The notes below the pieces were generated by a model. The model had not been told where the DNA came from and did no database searches. It worked only from the letters and a program-made list of their open reading frames with translations. From Kitagawia praeruptora (Eukaryota; Streptophyta; Magnoliopsida; Apiales; Apiaceae), in assembly GCA_037693485.1 (NCBI GenBank), contig CM075346.1, positions 106,374,501-106,438,500 of the forward strand: a stretch of 64,000 nt of DNA, in the 5' to 3' direction. Below are positions 10,896 to 21,791 of this stretch, in pieces. Within the stretch, counting starts at the first letter, position 1. The number at the start of each line of letters is the position of its first letter. The translations under genes were made by a program, and so were the position numbers.

Positions 10896-12041
10896 CTACT
10901 CATCCTCGCTGTCGTCACCCTCATCATCCTCATCATCCTCGTCCGAAGAATCAGTTGGAGGATACGGAATCCGGGATCCAAAAATAGGCCACTGAACCGG
11001 AGTACTCGGTGACTGAAATTTTGCCTCCAAAGCTACGCCCATGTCTTCTGAATATTGGCGACTGCTAACATGCATAACATCCAACCGCCTAGTCATTCGC
11101 CGCAAATAAGACTCAAGAGTGGACATATTCCCCGCACTCTGCTGTGAACCGGCTCTAGCAACTCCCGATCCCTCAGCTACATGACCACCCGCACCACTAA
11201 CCCCACCTTCGCCCTCCTTCATTCGCCCAATAGACGAATCAGCAATAGGAGCCCCAGGCTTTTGCAACGGCTCATCCACAAACGACTGCACTTTTGCAGC
11301 ATCACACAATCCCGTAATAATGGAAGCATAGGGAATACTAGCTGTCGAATTACCCTTCAAAAACCGAAGAATAGTTTGATTAATTAAGTAACCCAAATCG
11401 ACATACTCACCTTTTAAAATCCCCCACAAAAGGATAGCCCTGTCAACAGTAACTTCCGTCACATGAGACGACGGAAGGATACTAGTACATATGAATAAGA
11501 ACCATGCACGGGCAAACTTAGTCAATGATGCAGCCGGAAAATTTCTCTTTTCGTTAGTACCCGCCTTACACTTCCATACCGCCCCTGGAACACACAACTC
11601 ACCGATGACAACATCAAGATCAACATCTCCCACCGTCTTTCGTCCCCAATCCTCAACACCCCTTGATTTAGGCGGCTGATCAATCAAATTCCGAATTGCT
11701 CGAGGAGAATAATCAACCTGTTGTCCCCTAACAATCGTGGAGTTATTCTGCTCTACTGAAGCATTAGCGTAAAACTCCCTAACAACATTCAATGGCACAA
11801 CATTAGCAAATTCGCAAAATACCTTCCAACCCCTCGCTTTCACCATAGCCACCATCTCCTTATTATCAAGAGGCACAAACCTCCTCTCCCTTATAACTCC
11901 CTTACGAACTAATCGACCGTACTCCGACTCGGCCTCCGAATTCACAAATTTCACTACTCCTTCTTCCACAATAGCATCCTCATCCACCGATGGACGGCTA
12001 CTACTACTACTACCTACCAATTTTTGTCTTTTGGGAGCCAT
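10896..12041 (-). CDS. Element C third ORF (putative plant transposon protein)
   Basis: Open frame after pol on the same strand. The frame opens at 12116, but the Met at 12041 (MAPKRQKLVG) is the likelier start, because it begins a basic, Ser-rich N-terminus and the preceding residues look like spurious hydrophobic translation. The product is about 381 aa. The central part (about 30-260) has the pattern RRFVPLD, GWKVFCEF, VVREFYANA, VRGQQVDYSPRAIRNLI and ASLTKFARAWFLFICTSILPSSH. To me this resembles the domain called putative plant transposon protein, found in the post-pol ORF of Athila-type elements. The C-terminus is a strongly acidic tail (SSDEDDEDDEGDDSEDE). No signal peptide is seen from Met 12041. 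Its function is unknown. Confidence 0.82.
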   Translation of the reverse strand: MAPKRQKLVGSSSSSRPSVDEDAIVEEGVVKFVNSEAESEYGRLVRKGVIRERRFVPLDNKEMVAMVKARGWKVFCEFANVVPLNVVREFYANASVEQNNSTIVRGQQVDYSPRAIRNLIDQPPKSRGVEDWGRKTVGDVDLDVVIGELCVPGAVWKCKAGTNEKRNFPAASLTKFARAWFLFICTSILPSSHVTEVTVDRAILLWGILKGEYVDLGYLINQTILRFLKGNSTASIPYASIITGLCDAAKVQSFVDEPLQKPGAPIADSSIGRMKEGEGGVSGAGGHVAEGSGVARAGSQQSAGNMSTLESYLRRMTRRLDVMHVSSRQYSEDMGVALEAKFQSPSTPVQWPIFGSRIPYPPTDSSDEDDEDDEGDDSEDE

Positions 12042-12429
12042 AACAACAAGAACAACAATCCACACACCACAAAATTCGAATTTCAACAAAAACCCCCAAT
12101 TCAAGAACACAACCAAACCCTAATTGGCAAGAACACAATTCGTAGCAATTACAAAGATGAGATTAGAACAATACCATACGAATTGAAGAGGTGTCCTTGC
12201 AAGAATAAGCCTCCAATAATTCGAATATATCCTCCCCTTGAGCTTGGAATTGATGGATGGGTATAGTTTGTGAGTGAGAAGTGTATATATAGAAAAGTGT
12301 ATGGATGAATTGTTAATGGATGAGATATATAGAGATATAAATATAGAGAGATGTATATATAAGGTGAGATGGAATTGGGTTAGGAGAAGAATTAGAAATA
12401 GAATTGGAGTAGGAGGTGTTAAGGTTTTT

Positions 12430-12720
12430 GATTTAGAAGTGTAGTAGGATATGGTATAAGAGATGTATATGATTTGGGGGAAATTTTTTTTTTTTTTTTT
12501 TTTTATAAAACAGAACAGCTAACAGAGGCTACGGGCGCTGACTGCGCGAGACTGGCGCAGTGTGCGCGGGAGGATTCTGGAACGGGCGCGCAGTTTGCGC
12601 GAGAATAGAGCAGTTTGCGCAGCTGCTTACTGCGTTACAAGGCGCAGTCTGCGCGGAAATGGCGCAGGGTGCGCGGAAAGCTTCTGTTCTATTTTTTTTT
12701 TTTTTTTTTTTTTTTAAATA
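12430..12720. repeat. GCGC-rich repeats and two T tracts in element C
   Basis: T runs at about 12485-12503 and 12690-12714 flank about seven imperfect GCGCAG / TGCGCG motifs at 12530-12680. This is the same module as 2360-2552 in element B, between pol and the third ORF. Confidence 0.75.
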
Positions 12721-12808
12721 AGAAAAATAATCTTGTATACAACAATACTTGGGTTGCCTCCCAAGAAGCGCTTCTTTTATGTCAGTAGCTTGACGTGACT
12801 TCCAGGAT

Positions 12809-15800
12809 TTATTCAATAATTGCAAGAACCGCGGTTTCAGCCCCACGATTCGATACCTCACCAAAGTACGGTTTCAATCTCTGACCATTGACTTTGAACG
12901 ACTGATCAGGTGATTTCTCAAAAATCTCAACTGCTCCATGCGGAAACACGGTTTTTACAACAAAGGGTCCTGACCATCTCGATTTTAGCTTTCCTGGAAA
13001 TAGACGAAGGCGAGAATTAAATAATAACACAGGTTGTCCAGGAACAAATACCTTGTTAACTAAACGCCGATCATGCCATCTCTTCACTTTTTCTTTGTAG
13101 AGTTTATTGTTCTCATATGCTTGCAAGCGAAACTCGTCCATCTCATGGAGTTGCACCATTCTCTTCTCACCCGCGGCTGAAAGATCGAAATTTAGCTTTT
13201 TCAAAGCCCAATAGGCCTTGTGCTCCAATTCCGCCGGCAAATGACAAGCTTTCCCGAAGACAAGCTGATACGGTGACATTCCCAAAGGTGTTTTATATGC
13301 CGTTCGATAAGCCCAGGCGGCTTCATCGAGTTTCAGAGACCAATCCTTTCTTGAAGGACTCACCACCTTTTCTAGAATACGCTTGATTTCCCGATTAGAC
13401 ACTTCAGCTTGGCCATTGGTCTGAGGATGATATGCTGTAGCTACCCGATGATTGATATTGTATCTGGCCATAAGATTAGTGAACTTGCGATTGCAAAAAT
13501 GAGTGCCTTCATCACTGATAATGACTCGAGGAGTACCAAATCTGGTAAAGATGTTCTTCTGAAGGAAATTAAGCACGACTTGGGCATCATTTGTCGGAAG
13601 TGCTTTGACCTCAACCCATTTAGAGACGTAATCAACTGCTAGCAAGATATATTGATTGTTGCATGAAGAGATAAAGGGTCCCATGAAGTCAATTCCCCAA
13701 ACATCGAAAATTTCCACTTCCAACATTACATTAAGGGGCATCTCATCCCTCCTCGAAATGTTACCAACATGCTGACAACGATCACACCTTAAGACGTACT
13801 GATGAGCATCCTTAAAAAGAGAAGGCCAATAGAACCCTGCTTGAAGAATACGAGTAGCAGTCTTTTCACCTCCATAGTGGCCCCCATATGTCGTGGCGTG
13901 ATAATCCCTCAGAATAGCCTCTGTTTCACTATACGGCACACATCTTCTAAGAATCTGATCAGCTCCCTGTTTAAACAGATATGGTTCGTCCCAACGATAC
14001 CATTTAACTTCATGCAAGAACTTCTTCCTTTGTGCATAAGAAAATTCAGATGGAATGACTTGACTAACCAGAAAGTTCACAATGTCTGCGTACCATGGCT
14101 CCTCTTCTTGCACCCTAAACAATTGCTCATCCGGGAAGAATTCATTAATGATGGTACTGTCTCGAGAAGATTTACCCAAGTCCTCCAGACGAGAAAGATG
14201 GTCAGCTACTTGATTCTCTGTCCCTTTCCTGTCCTTAATCTCCACATCAAATTCTTGTAACAGAAGTACCCAACGAATTAAACGAGGTTTGGAGTCCTTT
14301 TTAGAGAGCAGATATCTAATAGCCGCGTGATCCGTGTACACCATTACCTTTGTACCTAGCAAGTAAGAACGAAATTTTTCGAACCCATAGACTATGGCCA
14401 ACAGCTCCTTTTCAGTGGTAGTGTAGTTCAACTGAGCGTCATTAAGAGTCTTGCTTGCATAATAGATCACATGAAACACTTTGTCTTTCTTTTGACCGAG
14501 AACAGCCCCCACTGCATAATCGCTAGCATCACACATCATAGCGAAAGGTTCACTCCAATCGGGAGCAATAATCACTGGTGCTGAAACCAATTTCTTTTTC
14601 AGAGTCTCGAATGCGGTCAAACATTCTTCATCAAATTTAAAAGGAACATCCTTTTCCAAGAGCTTACACAACGGTTTGGAGATTTTTGAGAAGTCTTTGA
14701 TAAAACGCCTGTAGAAACCTGCATGACCAAGGAAACTACGAATCCCTCTCACTGAAATAGGTGGTGGAAGATTTTCAATTGTCTCTATTTTTGCCCTGTC
14801 CACCTCTAGACCTCTCCGTGACACCTTGTGCCCAAGAATAGTTCCCTCCTGAACCATGAAGTGGCATTTCTCCCAGTTAAGCACTAGATTAGTCTCCACA
14901 CATCTTCTCAGAACCGCACCCAGATTATTCAAACATTCATCGAAAGAGAGACCGATTACAGAAAAGTCATCCATGAAAACTTCTACGGTCTTGCCAATCA
15001 TGTCTGAAAAGATAGCCATCATACACCTCTGAAAAGTAGCAGGTGCACCACACAAACCAAAAGAAACTCGCCGAAAAGAAAATGTACCAAATGGACATGT
15101 GAAAGTCGTCTTCTCCTGATCTTCAGGGGCAATACAGATTTGATTATACCCAGAATATCCATCCAATAGGCAATAGTACTCCTGACCTGCAAGCCTGTCC
15201 AGCATCTGATCAATAAAGGGCAAAGGAAAATGATCCTTCCTAGTGGCCTTGTTCAATTTCCGGTAGTCCATACAGATTCTCCAACCAGTGACTGTGCGAG
15301 TAGAGATAAGTTCATTCTTCTCATTGGTGATTACCGTCATGCCACCTTTCTTCGGCACACATTGAACTGGGCTTACCCATGAACTATCAGAAATGGGATA
15401 GATGATCCCTGCATCCAACCATTTGATGATTTCTTTCTTCACAACTTCTTTCATGATTGGATTTAGACGTCTCTGATTTTCCACTGTTGGTTTACTCCCT
15501 TCTTCTAAAGGAATTTTATGTTGACAGTAAGCTGGACTAATTCCCTTGATGTCTGCTATGGTCCATCCAATAGCTGATTTGAATTCTCTAAGAACTCTCA
15601 AGAGCTTGTCTTCCTCAGAATCTGACAAGTTAGCAGCAATAATCACAGGTAAAGTAGATGACTCACCAAGAGAAGCATACCTTAAGTGATCAGGTAGTGG
15701 TTTGAGCTCTAGAGTTGGCGCTTCTTCAATGGATGGTTTCAACCGCTGATGTGACCCCTTCAATTCAGATAAACCTAACGATTCCACTGGTCTCTCGAAT

Positions 15801-16783
15801 TTCCTTTGCCATGGAGTAGCATCAAGAAGTAGCAGTTGCTCATCTATCTCATCTTCTTCCAATAAAGAATCACTAATCAGTGCTTTTTCCAATGTGTCAT
15901 TCAAGAGCAGATGCTCAATTTTAGATTGCACTGCTGACTCCACCAAATCTATCTTCAAACATTGCTCTTCTTCAGTTGGAAACTTCATAGCCTTGAAAAC
16001 ATTGAAGGTGACATTTTGGTCATGCACCCTCATCGTAAGTTCCCCTTTTTGCACGTCAATCAAGGTTTGCCCCGTGGCCAAGAATGGTCTCCCAAGAATG
16101 ATAGGGATTTTCTTGTCTTCTTCAAAATCCAGTATGACGAAATCCGCTGGAAAGATGAGTTTGTCCACTTTTACCAGAACATCTTCTACAATTCCTCGAG
16201 GGTAAGTAACTGAGCGATCAGCTAACTGGAGTGACATGTTCGTAGGCTTAGGCTCCGGAAGACCAAGTTGCAAGAAAACCGAATAGGGCATGAGGTTGAT
16301 GCTTGCCCCTAAATCACACAAACACTTGTCAAAAGACAAATTTCCAATGATGCACGGTATGGTAAAACTCCCCGGATCCTTCAGCTTAGGTGGCAACTTT
16401 TGTTGCAAGACAGCACTGCACTCCTCCGTCAAAGCGACGGTCTCTAACTCCTCGAGCTTCAATTTCCTCGAAAGTATGCCCTTCATGAACTTGGCATAAC
16501 TTGGCATTTGTTCAAGTGCTTCAGCAAATGGTAGATTTATGTGCAACTTTTTGAACACTTCCAAGAACTTTGCGAATTGCTTATCAAACTTCTGTTTCTG
16601 AAGCCTTTTAGGGAATGGCGGAGGCGGATAAACTTCTTTGCTAGCTTCCGTAATTTCTGAACCTGTTTTCCCATCTGACTTCTCTTTTCCTTCCTCACCT
16701 GATGCCTTCTGAATGACCGGGAGGACTGAATTAGAAGACCGGCTAGACCCCTCAGACGCGCCCGCGTCCACATCACTGTTCAC
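12809..16783 (-). CDS. Element C Pol polyprotein (protease, RT, RNase H, integrase), intact
   Basis: A 1324-aa open frame of Ty3/gypsy Pol. Order by residue: protease about 130-240 with D-L-G-A-S-I at about 156; RT about 420-640 with LLDGYSGYNQI and the catalytic FMDDFSVIG at about 602; RNase H about 690-820 (YTDHAAIRYLL); integrase zinc finger about 964-1000 (HYGG...CDRC); DDE core from WGIDFMGPF at about 1030, through ISDEGTH at about 1088, to the Glu of NGQAEVSN at about 1125. The C-terminus has no chromodomain, as expected for Athila. It starts 4 bases inside the end of gag, in another frame, so expression as Gag-Pol would need a frameshift or re-initiation. No stop or missing catalytic residue was seen. 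It makes and integrates cDNA in the virus-like particle and nucleus. Confidence 0.96.
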   Translation of the reverse strand: MNSDVDAGASEGSSRSSNSVLPVIQKASGEEGKEKSDGKTGSEITEASKEVYPPPPFPKRLQKQKFDKQFAKFLEVFKKLHINLPFAEALEQMPSYAKFMKGILSRKLKLEELETVALTEECSAVLQQKLPPKLKDPGSFTIPCIIGNLSFDKCLCDLGASINLMPYSVFLQLGLPEPKPTNMSLQLADRSVTYPRGIVEDVLVKVDKLIFPADFVILDFEEDKKIPIILGRPFLATGQTLIDVQKGELTMRVHDQNVTFNVFKAMKFPTEEEQCLKIDLVESAVQSKIEHLLLNDTLEKALISDSLLEEDEIDEQLLLLDATPWQRKFERPVESLGLSELKGSHQRLKPSIEEAPTLELKPLPDHLRYASLGESSTLPVIIAANLSDSEEDKLLRVLREFKSAIGWTIADIKGISPAYCQHKIPLEEGSKPTVENQRRLNPIMKEVVKKEIIKWLDAGIIYPISDSSWVSPVQCVPKKGGMTVITNEKNELISTRTVTGWRICMDYRKLNKATRKDHFPLPFIDQMLDRLAGQEYYCLLDGYSGYNQICIAPEDQEKTTFTCPFGTFSFRRVSFGLCGAPATFQRCMMAIFSDMIGKTVEVFMDDFSVIGLSFDECLNNLGAVLRRCVETNLVLNWEKCHFMVQEGTILGHKVSRRGLEVDRAKIETIENLPPPISVRGIRSFLGHAGFYRRFIKDFSKISKPLCKLLEKDVPFKFDEECLTAFETLKKKLVSAPVIIAPDWSEPFAMMCDASDYAVGAVLGQKKDKVFHVIYYASKTLNDAQLNYTTTEKELLAIVYGFEKFRSYLLGTKVMVYTDHAAIRYLLSKKDSKPRLIRWVLLLQEFDVEIKDRKGTENQVADHLSRLEDLGKSSRDSTIINEFFPDEQLFRVQEEEPWYADIVNFLVSQVIPSEFSYAQRKKFLHEVKWYRWDEPYLFKQGADQILRRCVPYSETEAILRDYHATTYGGHYGGEKTATRILQAGFYWPSLFKDAHQYVLRCDRCQHVGNISRRDEMPLNVMLEVEIFDVWGIDFMGPFISSCNNQYILLAVDYVSKWVEVKALPTNDAQVVLNFLQKNIFTRFGTPRVIISDEGTHFCNRKFTNLMARYNINHRVATAYHPQTNGQAEVSNREIKRILEKVVSPSRKDWSLKLDEAAWAYRTAYKTPLGMSPYQLVFGKACHLPAELEHKAYWALKKLNFDLSAAGEKRMVQLHEMDEFRLQAYENNKLYKEKVKRWHDRRLVNKVFVPGQPVLLFNSRLRLFPGKLKSRWSGPFVVKTVFPHGAVEIFEKSPDQSFKVNGQRLKPYFGEVSNRGAETAVLAIIE

Positions 16784-18222
16784 AGCATTTTCAAGTTTTT
16801 CGTTAAACTGCTTTCTGGCTCCCAGATCGTCTGTAACCTTTCCAGAACGTAACGTAACAGCATGAATCTGTTCCTTGACCTCCTTTTACCCGGATTAGCT
16901 TCCATGTCACTAGGTAATTGCCCTTGAGGTCTGTTCAAAAGAGCATTGGCCAGTTGGCCCATTTGATTTTCAAGAGTTTTCAGAGATGCTGCTTGACTCT
17001 TGTACATCATTCGTAATTCTTCCATTTCTGACTTCTCATTAGATTGCACATGACTTCCAGGTTGCTGTTGATGAAATCCAGGTGGATTGTATGGTGGCCT
17101 TTGGGCATAGGGTTGTTGATAACCCGAATTGCTGAACTGCCTTGAACTATACTGCTGACCCTGAGATGGTTGTTGCACAGCATTCTGATTGTTGCTCCAA
17201 CTGAAGTTAGGATGATTCCTATTGTTGGGATGATATGTATTGGGAGCAGGTTGTGAAGGCCTCTGATAATTGCTGACAAACTGTGCCGACTCACTAGAAA
17301 TTGCACATTGATTAGTGTCATGAGCCCCCGCACACAATTCACAGACCATGGCGACTTGTTGAACCCCCACCTTAGCCAATGAGTCCACTTTCATGGTTAG
17401 AGCCTGTAGCTGAGCTGCTATAGCTGTTGTGGCATCCATTTCAAGTACACCTGCAACCTTACCTTGTGGAATACGCTGTGTCGGATTTTGATACTCGTTT
17501 GCAGCCATCATTTCAATCAAGTCATAGGCCTCTTCATAGCTTTTGGCCCACAGAGCTCCTCCAGATGCTGCATCAAGCATTGCTCGAGAATGACTTAACC
17601 CATTGTAGAAGCTATTGATGACCATCCAATTTGGCATCCCATGATGGGGACATTTCCGGAGCATCTCCTTGTACCTTTCCCAAGCTTCACACAGTGATTC
17701 ACCAGAATGCTGACTAAATTGTGTAAGAGCATTCCTCATGGCAGCAGTCTTTGCCATAGGAAAGAATTTAGTCAAGAACTTTTGTGCCAGATCTTCCCAT
17801 GTAGTGATGGAACCTGCTGGAAGTGAATGCAACCAGCTTTTTGCTTTGTCTCTCAAAGAGAAGGGAAACAACCTTAGCTTGATAGCGTCCTCAGAAACTC
17901 CGTTGGTTTTGAAGGTGTCACAGATCTCAATGAAATCCCTGATATGCATGTTGGGATCCTCAACAGGTGAACCCCCAAACTGGACTGAGTTCTGGACCAT
18001 TTGGATCGTGCCCGGCTTGATCTCAAAATTATTTGCAGCAATAGCCGGCCGCACAATACTCGACTGAATATCATTAATCTTGGGCTAAGAATAATCCTTC
18101 AGCGCCTTGTTATCTGCCATTTCTCCAGTAACTTCCAACTCTTCTTCACTGTCCTCCACTAATTCCTCTTCGTGCTTCTCTTCTTCCAGATTTTCTTTTC
18201 GAGCTTGAGATCGAGTAAGCAT
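16780..18222 (-). pseudogene. Element C gag (one premature stop near the N-terminus)
   Basis: Minus-strand frame. ATG at 18222 opens an acidic leader (MLTRSQARKENLEEE), with an internal ATG at the MADNK segment. An in-frame TAG at 18085-18087 interrupts it. After that the frame is open for 424 aa (18054-16780) and carries the Ty3/gypsy gag core: FIEICDTFKTNGVSED, LRLFPFSLRDKAKSWLHSLP, then WERYKEMLRKCPHHGMP. A putative CX2C...H...C element (CELCAGAHDTNQC) and a Gln/Pro/Asn-rich C-terminal part follow. The frame overlaps pol by 4 bases in another frame. Translation from the MRPAIA Met at 18054 would yield a nearly complete Gag, so it may still function. Confidence 0.88.
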
Positions 18223-18340
18223 ACACGCTCAAGATAGTACCTGAGAAACCCAAAAGTAAATGAGTGAGAAAAATGTCTAAGTCAGTGAATTTAATCCAAA
18301 TTGATGACAAGATCATAAACTAAACAAACAATGAACCGAG

Positions 18341-18358
18341 TCCCCGGCAGCGGCGCCA
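18341..18358 (-). other. Primer binding site of element C (tRNA-Asp)
   Basis: The minus strand reads TGGCGCCGCTGCCGGGGA, identical to the site of element B, six bases from the 5' LTR. Confidence 0.9.
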
Positions 18359-18364
18359 AAAACT

Positions 18365-19902
18365 TGTTCGCACTTATTCACGCAAGAGAACGTGGTCAAC
18401 AAGTAATATAGAGTAAATAGGATTCGTTCCCACAGAGACTCAAATTGTTCGTTATGTTCACCTATGCACCAGCTTATGATTTACACTCACTGCTAAGACA
18501 ATCACAATATTGGTTTGATTTAACTAATGATTAATTACCAACTAAGCCAATTACGAAGAAATAACTTAACTTTAACTTATAATAAACAAACATGGGATTT
18601 CAATTTCATTTACTACTTCATCTAGAATCTTATGCCCTTTAGCCTAGCATGTGACCGAGTTGATTACTGATTAGATGCACTAAACTGATACATACCAACT
18701 TTCGTTGTGCATATACCATCCTACTGATCATCCACAATTGATAGAAGTCACGTAGTCACCAAATATGTGTAGTCCCTATATGTCTATAGCAATTGAACAC
18801 ATACCGGTTGAGAATCAAGCACCCATTAAACCACATAGTCGATGCAAGACGGTTAGAATTACATCACAAATTAATACATGTTTTTCACATGCAAAAACCT
18901 ATGCTAGCATGAATTGTTCTAAACCCTAGATCCACTTTCGCATTCACTAGGATTAAACAAACAATTACAAGTGTTCGCGACGCACTTATAACGAATAAGC
19001 ATAAACATACTAGGCAATCAATACGTACAATCACACACCAAGGCATAATTAACACTCAATTACTAGAATCCATAGCAAAATCCATTAAAACCCCATGATA
19101 ACGAATTAGCCCATAATTGACCTAATTGCCATCATGGGTTCTATTGAAAACATAATTCTAAAATAAACAAGTAAAATAGAGAAGAAGAAATAAGGTTTAG
19201 AATCAAATCCCACAATAGAAGAATACAAAAGTTTCAAGAATAATCCTTGCTTGTCACTAGCTTGGAAGAATTCCTTCTCCTTTTTCTCTCTTCTCAAAAA
19301 CTAGGTTATATTACGTAACGTGTGTATTATGATTACAAGGGTTTGATGTTGATATAGGCTTTTCCTACCTCTTGCCCAATAAGAAAAAAAACCTAAAATA
19401 CAACTAGAAATCGATTTTTGTGTCAAAAAACACTTAAAATACAATTTCAGATCGAATAAGGGCAAAACTGGAAAATCAGCACGACCCCGAGCAATCTGCT
19501 CAAGAACTGGCGCAGACTGCCCGGGCATTTTCTGCTCCCTGGCGCAGACTGCTCAAGCACGGCGCAGTCTGCCCAGGCTCCTTCTGGTCACGTTCTTTTC
19601 TCCTTCATTTTTTAGCTTTTTCTCCTTCGTTTTTGCTCCGTTTGCTCCCGTTCTTTTTGCGTTCTCTTCCGTTTTCAATCCTCTATGCTTGGAATCCTCA
19701 TGGTGAACCATAACAAAACTCCATTCTATATTATTAAGCCCGAATCCAACTCCAAAAGTGACGGAAATAACGATCTTAATCAACATTATTCCAACCCTGC
19801 ACAATTAAACAAAACACATCAAAACTACCACAATCTTGAGGTCAAAACAATCAATTTAAGCCGATTTAGAATGTTCCAAGTGGATATAAAATCCACTTAT
19901 CA
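18365..19902 (-). repeat. Element C 5' LTR (right copy)
   Basis: The partner of 7888-9426; it starts six bases after the tRNA-Asp primer site. Differences seen by eye include C/T near 18793, A/G near 18939, a 1-bp A indel near 19172, A/G near 19561, G/A near 19607 and C/T near 19768. Confidence 0.97.
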
Positions 19903-19907
19903 AAAGT
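19903..19907. other. Target site duplication of element C, right copy
   Basis: AAAGT directly follows the right LTR; it matches 7883-7887. Confidence 0.9.
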
Positions 19908-20661
19908 CAACCTTAGACTCTGATTTCACAAACTGTTTGTGACTAGGAGTTTCAGATTTCAGAGAATCATAGTCATAATACAGTTCATGATATTCTATAC
20001 ACATGTAAATGGAATGAAATAAACTACCACAATGATAACAAGCTTTTTGTGGTTGGTATTGAATTTATTGAGTCTTGGGGAATCTAGACTCAGTTTTCCA
20101 AGAAGGTTTTTTATTGCAGTCTAGGGCTAAATGATTATGATTTCCACATTTATATCATTTTTTCCTAGGTGCATCAGGTACATTCTTGTAATTATTCTAT
20201 TTGTTAATACCTTCTTTTCCATTCCTATTTCTTTTGATCTTACTAGACTCTGAAAGACCTTCTAGTCTCTGTTTCAACTGAGACTTAGACAGAAAACCTA
20301 TATTGACATTCTTAGGTTTCTCTGACACTTTCTCATCTGAATTACTATTGTTAATTCTCTTGTGTACAACAGGGGTACCTTTTGAATCAACAAATTTAAC
20401 ATGTTTAGGTTCAGAAACTATCTTCTTACCTTCAAATTTAGATGTGCTAGCTTCTAGTTTACTATTATCATTGACAATAGCTACAGTCTCACCTTTTATA
20501 GCATTATCAAAACCTAAACCATTCACCTTACCAAGTATTTGACTTTCAATGATTTCTTGAGTCTTTTTACCAGAATTGTTAATGGTTTTCATCATATTCC
20601 TCCCTTCCTTTAGTTCTTTTCTGACATAGTCATAAGCCTCAAGAATAACACCATAATCATG
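19908..20661 (-). pseudogene. Copia A: C-terminal Gag with two further zinc knuckles
   Basis: This is the middle to C-terminal part of the Copia A Gag, between the insertion sites of D (right) and C (left). The clearest open stretch is 20595-20197 (132 aa, Lys/Ser-rich). Downstream on the minus strand near 20150-20120 a knuckle-like K-C-G-N-H-N-H-L-A-L-D-C is visible; its first Cys position is now a stop (TGA). Near 20045-20025 the start of another knuckle reads C-Y-H-C-G. Zinc knuckles bind the RNA genome in Gag. The segment is joined to 59550 on one side and to 7887 on the other by exact 5-bp target duplications. Confidence 0.75.
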
Positions 20662-20666
20662 CTTAG
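20662..20666. other. Target site duplication of element D, left copy
   Basis: CTTAG, repeated at 59545-59549. Removing D joins the two halves of the Copia A gag. Confidence 0.9.
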
Positions 20667-20869
20667 TGTTGATGGAGGATTTTCGTAATCAACGTGATTT
20701 TTGGAGGCCCGCTGGAATTTACAAGTGTAACACATGTAATTGGCTGTTTTTTTAGTGATTTGGGTGTGATTTGATGGTGGGGGTGAGATGAGCTTGAGAG
20801 GTTACGAGAATCATCGCAGGTTCCATTAGTGAGATCTGTGTCCGTTCTCCCAAGGTGCCTACGTACCTT

Positions 20870-20881
20870 TGTTTATATAGG
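20870..20881 (-). promoter_or_regulatory. TATA box in element D left LTR
   Basis: The minus strand reads CCTATATAAACA; it is conserved at the same place in the other LTR (58891-58902). Confidence 0.6.
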
Positions 20882-21119
20882 GATCAAGCTCACGTAGTTC
20901 TAATACGAAGCTGATTCTGCTTGACCAGCTGTATTCGATTGTCTAGTTCGTGTTGGACTCAAGTTCTTTTAGAGTTTACCACAAACTGGTTGGCTAAGTA
21001 GAGTAGAACTCGAGTTCGTACTCTACTATAATTCTCATGTCTATTAGAGGCATTCTAGGATCAATTGCGCCCTAGAATTACACTCCAATAATAATTCGGT
21101 CTCTTTCTATCTGGCTACG

Positions 21120-21254
21120 CTCAGGAACCTAGTGCTCAGGAACCTATGTCTCAGGAACCTGGTGCTCAGGAACCTATGTCTCAGGAACCTGTTTCTCAGG
21201 AACCTATATCTCAGGAACCTATATCTCAGGAACCTGTTTCTCAGGAACCTCTTT
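21120..21254. repeat. 15-bp minisatellite in element D left LTR, 9 units
   Basis: Nine tandem units of CTCAGGAACCT plus a variable four-base end (ATGT, GTTT, ATAT, GGTG). The core AGGAACCT is partly self-complementary (AGG..CCT). Confidence 0.95.
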
Positions 21255-21583
21255 TTAGGAAACTATACCTGCACAAATAACAAATATATTAGTCTGGAGA
21301 GCCTCTTTATGGTTCTCATATGCTCTTGCTGTCTTCACTACTACTGTTAGGCTGTCTTGAACTCTTCTACGGAGAGGAACCTGGTCCATTCATAATCTAC
21401 TCAGCTTCCGGTTCATCAAGAACCTCAAGATACTTGTTGCTTCTTGATTGTCTACTCAGTGAGTGCTCATTTCATCATGTTTGGTCCTCATATCTTGTAC
21501 TGGATCCATCTTCTAGCCCATATGGATTGGACCCTATAGCTTAATGGGCCTAAATCTAGCCCATGGAGATTTTGGGCACAACA

Positions 21584-21600
21584 ACTACCCCCTGGTTCCT
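21584..21600 (-). other. Polypurine tract of element D
   Basis: The minus strand reads AGGAACCAGGGGGTAGT and abuts the 3' LTR at 21583. Variants of this word recur internally near 47094 and 48407. Confidence 0.7.
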
Positions 21601-21791
21601 TAAAGTCATGCAATGCGAGAGGAACCTTTTAAACTTTTTGATATGGGGTCCAAAGCTCAATCACTTCTTTTAAAATGTATTACTTCAACAACACGTATCC
21701 AAGCTTACATGAGCTAACTCGGCTTAAGAAACAGGACACATAATGTTTTGGTAAACATAGTATCGATCAACTTCTTTCTTGGTGAGGAATA
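21601..21791 (-). other. Element D internal sequence left of the CACTA insertion
   Basis: Short non-coding stretch. At 21697-21744 it contains the conserved block AAGCTTACATGAGCTAACTC, also found at 45055-45100 and, degenerate, at 49157-49190. Confidence 0.6.

Larger units (their letters stand above)
7888..19902 (-). mobile_element. Element C: complete Athila-like Ty3/gypsy retrotransposon
   Basis: A 12,015-bp element with two LTRs (1539 and 1538 bp), a tRNA-Asp primer site, gag, pol, a third ORF and a PPT, inserted in the gag of Copia A. The 5-bp target duplication AAAGT is exact (7883-7887 and 19903-19907). By eye the LTRs differ at about six substitutions and one indel, so the insertion is recent. 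Pol and the third ORF are open; gag has one early stop. The tRNA-Asp primer, a D-L-G-A protease motif, a long spacer after pol and the third ORF point to the Athila lineage. Confidence 0.95.
20667..21583 (-). repeat. Element D 3' LTR (left copy, 917 bp)
   Basis: Begins TGTTGATGGAGG and ends GGGCACAACA. It is 60 bp longer than the right copy because of four additional 15-bp units. Confidence 0.95.
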
